Shown: positions 21,233 to 30,617 of the stretch, piece after piece
Numbering within the stretch: the first letter of the stretch is position 1
Layout: every line of letters starts with the position of its first letter
Origin: Platynereis dumerilii
Lineage: Eukaryota; Annelida; Polychaeta; Phyllodocida; Nereididae
DNA: 64,000 bases
Direction of reading: 5' to 3'
Assembly: GCA_026936325.1 (NCBI GenBank)
Contig: JAPTHN010000021.1
Coordinates: forward strand, 2,170,001-2,234,000
Notes under the pieces: model-generated
Seen by the model: only the letters and a program-made list of their open reading frames with translations
Database searches by the model: none
Told to the model about the DNA's origin: nothing
Made by a program: the position numbers and the translations under genes

Positions 21233-21369
21233 CCATAACTTTGAATGAATATACATTTACCTTAGACAGATAAGTGGGATAACTGGAGGGTCTCAAGCGG
21301 GATGGGGGGCATGCGATTCTCTGGGGGGGGCATCCTTAATACTAACTGTATATTTAGCCAAAGTCAAGA

Positions 21370-21885
21370 AGTTTGCATAGGGGCGCCTGGGGGCACCTGG
21401 GGCCACAGGTGTAATATGGGGGCATGTGCCCCTCTCAGGGGGGGGGGTTCTTGCCGCGAAATATGACGGGGGTGCTCAGCTGAGCGTCTCGCACCCAGAC
21501 CCAGTAACGGAGTGCGGGAAACCCAAAAATAGGACCCTGGACTAGGGAAAATTCGCCTTCGAAGAGGCATTTTTTTGGGTCGGCTGTATTATTTTAAGTA
21601 TTTGTCCCAATTAATTTCTTTTTTGCTACCATGGATGTCCTTCGGAAGGTGATTTTTATGCGAATTCTGAAAATGTTGGACCATGTCTACTATTTGTCTA
21701 GGAATATTCAGACCTCATTTTAGGACCCTTAGCTAGGGAAAATTACCTCATTTTAGGACCCTTAGCTAGGGAAAATTAGCCCTTGAAGAGCCCTTTTCAG
21801 TCGAGCATAGGTGTAGACCAACATATAGTGAGAACCCCCCCCCGGGGCCCCCCTGTGCCCCCTATAGGGACGCCACTGAGATAGA
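21370..21885. repeat. G/C-run repeat with three copies of a TAGGACCC motif
   Basis: The ends hold long G and C runs (gcctgggggcacctgggg; ggggcccccctgtgccccc) that pair weakly. Inside, TAGGACCCTTAGCTAGGGAA occurs twice and a variant (TAGGACCCTGGACTAGGGAA) once. It looks like a decayed small DNA element; no clear target duplication. Confidence 0.4.
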
Positions 21886-21904
21886 CTAGGGAGAGACCAC
21901 TTAA

Positions 21905-22155
21905 TTTCAAGGGGGGAGGGGGGCTTGGGATTTTTTTCTGAACATAATTTCTTGCTCAGTTTTTGTGAAACAAATAAATTCTTTAAGGTTAGTCTTAAAA
22001 TAAATAATTTCAGGTGAGGTTATTTCTAAAGAAGGTTTGGCTGGATTAAGGCATGAACATTCGGGAACTTTGGGCTCTTGAAATAAATAATTACTGCCGC
22101 CGTTACCATGCAATAAATAATTTCCTGCCGAGGAAAACTCCAAGCCCCCTGGAAA
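21905..22155. mobile_element. 251-bp TTAA-type MITE
   Basis: Flanked by TTAA at 21901-21904 and 22156-22159. The ends are TTTCAAGGGGG and, reverse complemented, TTTCCAGGGGG; then GGCTTGG, with AGTTTTCCTCGGC at the right. TTAA duplication fits the piggyBac or Kolobok superfamilies. A 0.97 kb relative lies at 37.2 kb. Confidence 0.7.
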
Positions 22156-22169
22156 TTAAATTTCACCCC

Positions 22170-22245
22170 CTTATTGATGTAAGTGGAGACAATAAATATA
22201 TGAACACAATTTATTGGCTTTTGTATGACAAATTAAAATAAATGT
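22170..22245. repeat. ~75-bp dispersed duplicate, copy 2
   Basis: TTGATGTAAGTGGAGACAAT and following bases match 21153-21232 at roughly 85%. It begins just after the TTAA MITE. Confidence 0.5.
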
Positions 22246-23314
22246 GTATACAACGTTTTGTGTGATACGTTATTGACATTGTTCCGTATTATTATATTTA
22301 GGCTAGACATAATTAGCTTCTCACTTGAGTCTTATTGAGGAACTTTTTCCAAATTCCAATATCCGGCCAGACACGGAATGGCTTGCCGGATATCCATGCC
22401 TTACTAAGACCGAAATATGCTGTCGTATCTCAAGCAGCCGCCAGGCTGCTTGACGACAGAAGACAGTGCTATGGCTCTTTTTCACATTCATGCGACATGG
22501 AATTTGTCGCACACCAAAGTCGGCAATAAACAACCTGTCACACACTTATTTACGTACAGTGGACAACATTCACTTATAATAAGACCTTATGACCCCAACT
22601 GACCTGCTAAAACCTTCCAGGAACTTCATAATTGACCAGTGAAACCACGAAGCGAGCATTGAATCCACCGCTCGCAGCCATAGCGTCAAAACTGGTGTAC
22701 TTAAAATGCGGACGGAACGTGCGGAACAGAACAAAACACTCGGGATAGCACTGTGCAGCTCAGGAGAGGTTAGATGAGCACAATTTCAGAGCTATTTGAG
22801 CTACAGAAATGGCAGACCACATTTTTTAAAGCTGGGAAAATGCCCAGTGTAAGCCTGGCAGATTAAAAGCTGTGTTTGCCCTTTTAATTGTCCTTTAAAA
22901 TCAAATCAGGCTTTATTGAAACTAAAAAAGATGAAATAATTTTTGAAAAAAGTTGGAGACCAACTAGCTCACTATTGTCAAAGTGTAGAGAAAGAAGTAG
23001 GTTTAAATAAAACTTAGCTATCTGAGAAAACAAGAATCTGAGGATTCAAACCAGGGCTGGATATAGCAATCTTTGCTTTCTTGAAAACCCCAATCCACAC
23101 AATCTCATTAAATACCAATATCTGGACTTAAAAATTGGTGATTCTCTGAGAAAGGACAAAATGGTGTCCAGAGCCTTAAGGGCCGATTTCACCAACATGG
23201 TATTAAGAGAAGAGCCAGGTCTTAGCTAAGACCTGGTCTGGCTAAACCTATCAGACAAGCAGAGCAGGATCAAGGAATTTCAGTTTAGTGAAAGTTTACA
23301 CATATTGTGTGAAC
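22246..23314. other. intergenic, one 22-bp palindrome
   Basis: No gene supported. CCAGGTCTTAG at 23215-23225 is followed immediately by its reverse complement (to 23236), and wider pairing (AGCCAGG / CTGGCT) surrounds it. Short frames near 22330-22545 lack splice sites or recognisable motifs. Confidence 0.45.
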
Positions 23315-24233
23315 GGTATCAAGACAAGTTATAGACACGCCAACTCGTAGACAAACAAAATGGTAGACAACCAACTAGTATACAACCAACTGGTAGACAC
23401 CAGGTACTACCAACTGGTAGACATCAAATTTGCAGGTTTCACCAAGTCGTAGACACATTAGTCAGTTCATATTTATTGTATCTGGGGTCAGTTTAAACTT
23501 ACCAAGTCGTAGACACTGTAGTTTTTCTGCTTTCCAACTCGCAGACACTAAATTTCAGATGTTTACCAACTTGTAGACAGACCAACTTTGGCAGGGAACC
23601 CATGCAAGTCGCAGACAGACATTAATTTTCCAGATGTTGTTTTTTAACCAAACTGTTATAAAGGGCGGAATATAATCAACAAGATAGAAAAGAAGATGAA
23701 TTGATTAAATTATAAAAAATTCATTATATTTCTTGTATTCAGCTAATTTTGGTCAACTTAAGGAGGTAGTGATCAACTTGAGTTTACTAGAAAATACAAT
23801 TCAACATTCAACAATTATAGAAATTAACTTTTAATATGACAGAAATATTGATTGTAATCTGTACTGAATCTATGTGGCATGAAAAAATGTGACAACAGAA
23901 TTGCAAATAATTGTGTTGAGAACTCTTTTTGTCTGTAATCAAAGACTTTGAAAATTTGATGTCATTAGTGGTTTAAAATGCCTTTTAACCTTGTCTACGA
24001 GATGAAAAACCTTAATATTGTGCTGTCTACGAGTTGGTAAATCCCAAAAGAATGCTGTCTACGGGTTGGGTGATGCAGTGTCTACGATTTGGTTAATTTT
24101 ATTTTGTGTCTACGAGTGGGTAATGGCGTTTCCAAGTGAAAATGCTGTGTCTACGACTTGGGGGATAGCTCTGAAATATGCCTACGACTTGGTGTGTCTA
24201 CAACTTGGCGTGTCTACGACTTGACTTTTATTC
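23315..24233. mobile_element. 919-bp Mutator-like foldback element with motif-array arms
   Basis: TGTGTGAAC is duplicated at 23306-23314 and 24234-24242 (9 bp, the usual Mutator length). The outermost 27 bp of the two ends align base for base with the element edges. Left arm: about 11 copies of CCAACTCGTAGACA-like words. Right arm: about 9 copies of the reverse complement (TGTCTACGAGTTGG), with an AT-rich centre. No transposase is present, so it is non-autonomous. The 9-bp duplication is direct evidence; the Mutator assignment is inference. Confidence 0.75.
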
Positions 24234-24275
24234 TGTGTGAACATATCAACTGTTACAAACACAAACCAAAAGCGC

Positions 24276-25125
24276 AATCTTGATGGACTGATCAAGACAC
24301 ACTGGAGAGAAACCATTTGTAAGTTAAATTTGTGGAAAAATATTCAACCAAAAGAGCAATCTTGATGGACTTATCAAGACACACTGGAGAGAAACCATTT
24401 GTAAGTTAAATTTGTGGAAAAATATTCAACCAAAAGAGCAATCTTGATGGACTTATCAAGACACACTGGAGAGAAACCATTTGTAAGTTAAATTTGTGGA
24501 AAAATATTCAACCAAAAGAGCAATCTTGATGGACTTATCAAGACACACTGGAGAGAAACCATTTGTAAGTTAAATTTGTGGAAAAATATTCAACCAAAAG
24601 AGCAATCTTGATGGACTTATCAAGACACACTGGAGAGAAACCATTTGTAAGTTAAATTTGTGGAAAAATATTCAACCAAAAGAGCAATCTTGATGGACTT
24701 ATCAAGACACACTGGAGAGAAACCATTTGTAAGTTAAATTTGTGGAAAAATATTCAACCAAAAGAGCAATCTTGATGGACTTATCAAGACACACTGGAGA
24801 GAAACCATTTGTAAGTTAAATTTGTGGAAAAATATTCAACCAAAAGAGCAATCTTGATGGACTTATCAAGACACACTGGAGAGAAACCATTTGTAAGTTA
24901 AATTTGTGGAAAAATATTCAACCAAAAGAGCAATCTTGATGGACTTATCAAGACACACTGGAGAGAAACCATTTGTAAGTTAAATTTGTGGAAGAATGTT
25001 CAACCAAAAGAGCAATCTTGATGGACTTATCAAGACACACTGGAGAGAAACCATTTGTAAGTTAAATTTGTGGAAGAATGTTCAACCAAAAGAGCAATCA
25101 GCACACTGGAGAGAAACCATAGATT
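24276..25125 (+). repeat. 82-bp satellite made from a dead C2H2 zinc-finger module
   Basis: Ten units begin at 24276 and every 82 bp to 25014, then a partial unit. Most are identical. Each unit contains the wording of one zinc finger: TGTGGAAAAATATTCAACCA (CGKIFNQ), AAGAGCAATCTTGATGGA (KSNLDG), ACACTGGAGAGAAACCATTT (TGEKPF linker). A real module is 84 bp; the 82-bp unit shifts frame every copy, so the array cannot code for a finger chain. It lies about 1.5 kb from the zinc-finger gene and has its transcription sense on the opposite strand. Confidence 0.85.
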
Positions 25126-25411
25126 ATTCAGGGGCAAGTGCCATGCGCGGTTTTTGCGCCTAACTGCAATACTATATAGTATTATTGCAAATCTGTGCAA
25201 AATTGTGCCCAAAACCATGGCGCAACTTGACTCGTTTACCCAAGTATACAAGGCACTTTTAGTTCAGCAAGGTCTGACCAGTTTTTCTGATCTATATAGG
25301 CCTAGACTTTCCTATATTTGAAGTAGCTAAATATAGGCCTTATCGAAATTGAATTGAGTCTTGGCCAAGAAACAGTAGATGCTTTATTTAAAAAAATTAT
25401 GTGTAATACCA

Positions 25412-25868
25412 CGATGGTGAAAGTGCAAAACCTCGTAAGTCAAAAAAAGCTGTTTTTCAGAAATTGAAAAAAACTGTCAAGTGTCTTTTTTTAAGGTAAT
25501 CTTTATTAATAAGTGAGTTATGGCCAACTAGATTCATAGAAAGTGACACCCTGTTGTAGCAAATTTTTTGTCAGAGGTCATTTACCCCTTGCACTGATGT
25601 AACCATCAGATGTGATTGAAAATGTCGACTTACGAGGTTTTGCACTTTCACTTTCTACCCGTGCAAAACCCTGTAACTCGATCATTTATCACACTTTAAA
25701 GCAACTTGCAGCATTGAATATACTCTCAATCTATGTATATACAGTGCAAATTATAATTAATAATTAGTAATCAACTGACAACGTGTATTGGATATTAAAA
25801 TAGTCATTCCACCAAAAATCTAAAAATAGCAAAATTTTGACATACGAGGTTTTGCACTTTCACCATCG
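25412..25868. mobile_element. 457-bp MITE with ~33-bp terminal inverted repeats
   Basis: Ends: CGATGGTGAAAGTGCAAAAC, with an inverted copy at the right (…GTTTTGCACTTTCACCATCG). ACCA flanks both sides (25408-25411 and 25869-25872), possibly a 4-bp target duplication. A third, internal copy of the end motif (TTACGAGGTTTTGCACTTTC) lies at about 25630. Superfamily not assigned. Confidence 0.65.
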
Positions 25869-25872
25869 ACCA

Positions 25873-26582
25873 GCTGCTGCTATGTTTCAATTATTGCGTC
25901 TCAATGATATCAAATTATGATAGAAAGGTTGAAATGCCCACCGCCTCCAAATATGTTACTGTGGTGCACACCCTTAAATGAACACTGAGCTATGCTGATC
26001 ATCCCAGATAGATCGATACAGCAACCAAATGTGGATGGAGAGGTGTAAATACACTTAAAAAATAAACATTAAAAAAATTAGAAGGTCTTTATATTTAAGT
26101 AAAGTCTTTTATAAATTTATATACCACCAGATTGCATCAAAACAAAGCAGCAAATTGTCCAAGCTTTCTAAAATGGGGTCTGCCATTTCTGTAGATGCAA
26201 TAGCTGAGTAACAGTGACCAATCAACCTCATTTATTGCAGTTTCAGATGGTTTAAGATCATCTTTTGCCGCGTCCTGCCCTGCGCGCTTGCCCCGCATTT
26301 TAAGTTCAACAGGTCACATGACACAGCAGTCCACCATGATGGAAACAATGAATGAATTTCTCAGTAAATGTGAAAAAAACTCCCGAAAAGTGCTTGCAAA
26401 GACATGACAAGGGATAATAAGCAGGTAGGCTAGTACATATGGTTATGATGTAATGATTGTATAGTGGTTGACCCGAAATTGATGCTGCTGTCTCTCGGTT
26501 TTGGGACTTCACAAAATTGTTGATTTTATCCAGGCTTTTGTTGGCTGACTCAAAACTTCGTTTTGAGTCAGCCTTTGTCGGA
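25873..26582. other. intergenic, nothing recognised
   Basis: No coding sequence or repeat identified between the MITE and the eroded fingers. A short inverted pair (CAAAACTTCGTTTTG) sits near 26550. Confidence 0.45.
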
Positions 26583-26966
26583 CTATGCCTTACTAATATT
26601 GGGAAACATTTGGTTTCTATCCAGTGTGAGTTCTTTTGTGACGTTCGCGGGAATCTTTACAAGTAAAGCTTTTCTCACAGTATGAACATTCATGTTGCTG
26701 TTCGTCAGTATGCGTCTGCTTGTGAGCTTGGAAGTTGCCCTTAATGGCCTTATTTGTGAATCTTCGGTTACATGTCTTGCAAACACAACGCTCTAATCCA
26801 TTATGAGTTCTTTGGTGTTCTTCACAGTTCCCTTTACTAGTATAGGGAAACTTTTCTCACAGTGGAACATTAATTTTGTGTGGCTTTTAGTCAATGTCTG
26901 TCCACTGTGATGGTAAAGGTGGCTGTTTGAGGGGGACCACCTGTTGCATATCTCACAAACATAATA
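26583..26966 (-). pseudogene. eroded zinc fingers beyond the end of the zinc-finger gene
   Basis: Past the gene's stop, the minus strand still reads finger remnants: YYVCEICNRWSPS, then EKSFP-like, CVCKTCNRRF and a final CSYCEKSFTCKDSRERHKRTHTG followed by a stop. They are scattered over different frames with several stops and indels. This indicates that the array was once at least three fingers longer, or that the paralogous end has decayed. Confidence 0.65.
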
Positions 26967-29552
26967 TTATGGTTTTCCTTCAGTGTGAGTTCTTTCATGA
27001 CAGTCGCGGACACCTGACCGAGCAAAGCTTTTCTTGCAGTGTGAACATTTGTGTGGCCTTTCTCCACTATGAGTCTGCATGTGTTGGTAATGGGTGCTGC
27101 TATTGGTGAATCTTTTACCACATACCTTGCAAACATAAGGCTTCAGTCCAGTGTGCAGTCTCTCGTGGCTGTCACGAACATGAGTGCGAGCAAAGGCTTT
27201 TTCACAGTGTGAACATTTGTACGGACGATCACCCGAATGCGTACGTAAATGTTGTACCAAAGTTGACCTCTGAATGAAATGTTTTTTGCAAACGGGGCAG
27301 CCATGAGCCTTCGTTCCAGCATGTATTAGCATATGCTTCCGTAAAGTCTCCTTCTGCTTGAAAAAGGAGCTGCAGATTGTGCACCCATATGGTCTAGTCT
27401 CTTCATGGATAAGCAAATGCCTTACCAACACTCCTTTCTGTGTAAAACATTTACTGCAAACTGAACACTTATACGGTTTAACTCCACTATGAATTCTCAT
27501 ATGGACATTGAGGTCTCCTTTGTCATAAAACGACATTCCACATCCTTCTGCTTGGCATTTTTCTGGTCGTATGCCGTTATGTCTGTTCATGTGACCTTCC
27601 AGTCCATATTTGCTGGATAACCTTTTGTCACAGATTGTGCATTGCCACAGTTTCACACCGCTGTGAGAGCGAAGGTGCCTTTTCAAAGCTGCAAGCTGAG
27701 CAAACCTTCTGCTGCATATTGAACATGCGTGTGGCTTCTCTCCACTGTGGGTTCTCATATGTAGTATGTTCTCTTTCTTGGTGAGAAACTTCTTGCCACA
27801 AACTGAACAACCGTATGGTTTCTCTCCTCTGTGTTTCTGCAAGTGGAGCTTGAGGCTACCTGCCTGGGTAAAGGACTTATCACACAACTTGCACCAGAAT
27901 AACTTTGGACTCGCATGCTCTGCTTTCACGTGTCTCCTTAAACTTGCATTTGACGGAAAGCATGTGGAGCAAACTGAACATGCATATACATTTTTAATCT
28001 TGTGCACTTTCTTCAGGTGATTCCTTAGATGACCGTCATTTGCGAAACATTTTCTGCAATATTTACATCGATCCGGTTTATCGTTTGATAGGTTCTTTTG
28101 CCTGTTTCGTATCCCTGCTTCATGACCAATTTTCTTCAGCATGTCATCATCAGAACCAGCTCCTACTTTGTGAGTATCCAAATGGCTAACCAACCCTGCT
28201 TTTTGAGTAAAACGTCTACCACAAACTTGACACTTATATGGTCTTAGCCCACTGTGTATTCTCGTATGGACATGGCGATCTCCCCGGTCGTAAAATGACT
28301 TTTCACATCCCTCTGCCTGGCATTTGAATGGTCGTATGCCATTATGTCTGTTCATGTGACTTTCCAGTCCCCTTTTGGTGGATGTTCTTTTGTCACAAAT
28401 TGTGCACTGCCACAGTTTCTCGCCACTATGACTACGAAGGTGATTATTCAAACCGCCACGAAGTGCAAACCCTCTACCGCATATTGGACATGCGTGTGGC
28501 TTCTCTCCACTGTGAGTTCTCATGTGCATGATGTTTTGTTGCTTGGTGAGAAACTTCTTGCCACAGACCGAACAGCCGTATGGTGTCTCTCCTCTGTGTT
28601 TCTGCATGTGGAGTTTAAGGCCTCCTGCTTGGGTAAAAGATTTGTTACATATATCGCAACAAAATTCTCTCAAACCCAAGTGCACAATTTTCATGTGTCT
28701 TTTTCGATCAGCATCGGACTTAAAAAATGAGGGGCAAACTGAACATCCGTATGCAGTTTTAGAAACAGTGTGCACTTTGTACTTGTGTACCTCTAGTTTA
28801 CGCTCCGATGCAAAACTTTTGAGGCATTTTGAACAATCATAAAGTTTACTCGTTGACGCTTCATTTTCTGCACCTTGCATCCCGGCTTTATTGTCAATTT
28901 TCTTCTTTATGTGATTACTATCACCGCCATCATCTTCATCTGGATTATTATTGTAATCAACATCATCAGCATCATCATCATCATCATCATGTACTTCCTG
29001 CTCTGCCACCTCGTTTTCATCTTCATGTATATTACCATCATCCACGTTGTTGTTGAAATCATCATCAGCATAATCATCATCATCATCGTTTAACTCCTCT
29101 TTTACCACTTCATCTTCATCTTCATGTACATCATCCATGTTTTTGTTGAAATCATAATCAGCATCATCATCTTCATCATCATCATCTTTTAACTCCTGCT
29201 TTACCATCTCATTTTCATCTTCATGGACGTCGCCATCATCCATGTTGTTGTGGAAATCATCATTATGATGATGACCGTCATCATCATGAAGTTCCTGTTT
29301 TACCAACACATTTTCTTCCCCGAATTTGTCATTGTCATTTTCATTATCATGGTCGCCATAATCATCATCAACTGACTCTTGCTTTATCAAATCATTTTCT
29401 ACTCCTCTCTCATCGTCGCGTAAGTGTGAATTCTTGTGTTCTTCCAATCTTGTTACATCGAAAAACCTTCTACCACAAATGTCACATTTGCGAGGTTTGT
29501 TGCCACTTTTATCATAAATAAGTTCTGTAATATCTATCCCTTTTTCATCCAT
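26967..29552 (-). CDS. C2H2 zinc-finger protein, 22 fingers, acidic N-terminal repeats
   Basis: 861 residues from the preferred ATG at 29552 (aacATGG context, MDEKGIDITEL). The frame is open to 29672, but those extra 40 codons lie in a minisatellite. Order: one N-terminal finger (CDICGRRFFDVTRLEEH), a ~190-residue Asp/Glu/Asn-rich region, eight fingers, a short basic linker, eight more fingers, and five further fingers ending HTEGKP. Fingers 1-8 and 9-16 after the acidic part match one for one (e.g. YGCSVCGKKFLTK, WQCTICDKR, KCQAEGC), so the block was duplicated. TGEKP-type linkers indicate DNA binding; a nuclear transcription regulator is the likely role. The acidic repeats carry IKQE/VKQE/VKEE motifs that fit SUMO sites. 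Apparently one exon here; upstream exons cannot be excluded. Confidence 0.85.
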   Translation of the reverse strand: MDEKGIDITELIYDKSGNKPRKCDICGRRFFDVTRLEEHKNSHLRDDERGVENDLIKQESVDDDYGDHDNENDNDKFGEENVLVKQELHDDDGHHHNDDFHNNMDDGDVHEDENEMVKQELKDDDDEDDDADYDFNKNMDDVHEDEDEVVKEELNDDDDDYADDDFNNNVDDGNIHEDENEVAEQEVHDDDDDDADDVDYNNNPDEDDGGDSNHIKKKIDNKAGMQGAENEASTSKLYDCSKCLKSFASERKLEVHKYKVHTVSKTAYGCSVCPSFFKSDADRKRHMKIVHLGLREFCCDICNKSFTQAGGLKLHMQKHRGETPYGCSVCGKKFLTKQQNIMHMRTHSGEKPHACPICGRGFALRGGLNNHLRSHSGEKLWQCTICDKRTSTKRGLESHMNRHNGIRPFKCQAEGCEKSFYDRGDRHVHTRIHSGLRPYKCQVCGRRFTQKAGLVSHLDTHKVGAGSDDDMLKKIGHEAGIRNRQKNLSNDKPDRCKYCRKCFANDGHLRNHLKKVHKIKNVYACSVCSTCFPSNASLRRHVKAEHASPKLFWCKLCDKSFTQAGSLKLHLQKHRGEKPYGCSVCGKKFLTKKENILHMRTHSGEKPHACSICSRRFAQLAALKRHLRSHSGVKLWQCTICDKRLSSKYGLEGHMNRHNGIRPEKCQAEGCGMSFYDKGDLNVHMRIHSGVKPYKCSVCSKCFTQKGVLVRHLLIHEETRPYGCTICSSFFKQKETLRKHMLIHAGTKAHGCPVCKKHFIQRSTLVQHLRTHSGDRPYKCSHCEKAFARTHVRDSHERLHTGLKPYVCKVCGKRFTNSSTHYQHMQTHSGERPHKCSHCKKSFARSGVRDCHERTHTEGKP
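29091..29440 (-). repeat. coding repeats: acidic ~33-residue units with SUMO-like motifs
   Basis: Within the zinc-finger protein, four related units follow VHEDENEMVKQELKDDDD then DFNNNMDDG. The third keeps VKEE, while the last has AEQE and has lost the lysine. Trinucleotide ATC/ATG runs in the DNA suggest growth by slippage. Unit borders are approximate. Confidence 0.6.
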
Positions 29553-29574
29553 GTTTAAAGTAAAAGGATAACAG

Positions 29575-30180
29575 TCATCCCTTGTGATGTCAACAACGTT
29601 TTTGTTTGTGAACTGACTAATTAATAAACAATCCCTTGTGATGTTAACAATATTGTCCTTGTGGACTGACAATAAAGCAATAAAGAGATAATCCCTTGTG
29701 TTGTCAACAATGTTTTCTTTGTGAACTAAAAATAATTAATCCCTTGTTATGTCAACAATGTTATCCTTGTGAACTGACAGTTAATAATTTATCCCTTGTG
29801 ATGTTAACAGTGTCATCCTCATGAAAAAATACTTAATAACGATTCCCTTGTGATGTCAACAATGTTGTTCTCGTGAATTAAAAATAATAATTAATCCCTT
29901 GTTATGTCAACAATGTTGTCCTTGTGAACTGAAAAATAAGAAATCCATTGCGATGTAAACAATGTTGTCCTTTTGAGCTGACAAATGATAAGAAAACCCC
30001 CGTGATGTCAACAATTTTGTCCTTGTGACCATACAATTAATAAACAATACCTTGCGCTGTCAACAATGTTGTCCTTGTGAACTGACAGTTAATAATTTAT
30101 CCCTAGTTATGCCAACAATGTTGTCCTTGTGAATTAAATAATCCCTTGTAATGTTAACACTGTTGTCTTTGTGAAAGTTA
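29575..30180. repeat. ~50-bp degenerate minisatellite, about 12 units
   Basis: Units centre on CAACAATGTTGTCCTTGTGA followed by ACTGACA and TAATCCCTTGTGATGT, spaced 40-58 bp. Copies closest to the zinc-finger gene are in frame with it (…HKDNIVNITRD, …NKNVVDITRD); the outer ones contain stops. It therefore overlaps the 5' end or leader of the gene. Confidence 0.75.
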
Positions 30181-30617
30181 TTAAGATCTGATATTTGGAA
30201 AACTAATAAAGTTTATAATCAAGGAATAATATTTGAAAGGTTAAAAACATAAACCAGCTAAAATCGAGAAATCCTGAAGTGTGTGCAGAAAAACCAAAGT
30301 TGTGTGCAAATGCAATTAAATGCCAATAATAATATTTGCATATTTATGCCATATTATCTATGCATCCATAATTAAAAGCCTCAGTTTACACACACAGGAA
30401 TTACAGCACTTCAATGACTCCCTGTCAAAAGGCACGGTCCCATCCAATATCATATACCATAAGCTGTTAAGCTGTTATACATCTGGAAAAAAAGAAGGAG
30501 AAATCAATTTTAAAGGCCTCCAATGCCCTTTTCAATCAGTGTAATACTTTAGGGGGGGGGATATTCAGAGAGGAGATGGAATAGATAGATGGATGATTGG
30601 GGTGATACGTCCAGTAT
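30181..30617. other. upstream region of the zinc-finger gene, nothing specific
   Basis: No promoter motif with convincing spacing was found on the minus strand. It ends at the 8-bp target site TCCAGTAT of the next element. Confidence 0.4.

Noticed and set aside
9807-25125. CRISPR-like look of the regular 50-, 55- and 82-bp arrays
   Set aside because: Units are contiguous with no variable spacers, and the genome is animal; they are satellites.
28328-29093. Plus-strand frames opposite the zinc-finger gene (HHHHH, IIIII runs)
   Set aside because: Antisense shadows of the C2H2 fingers and of the acidic GAT/ATC repeats.
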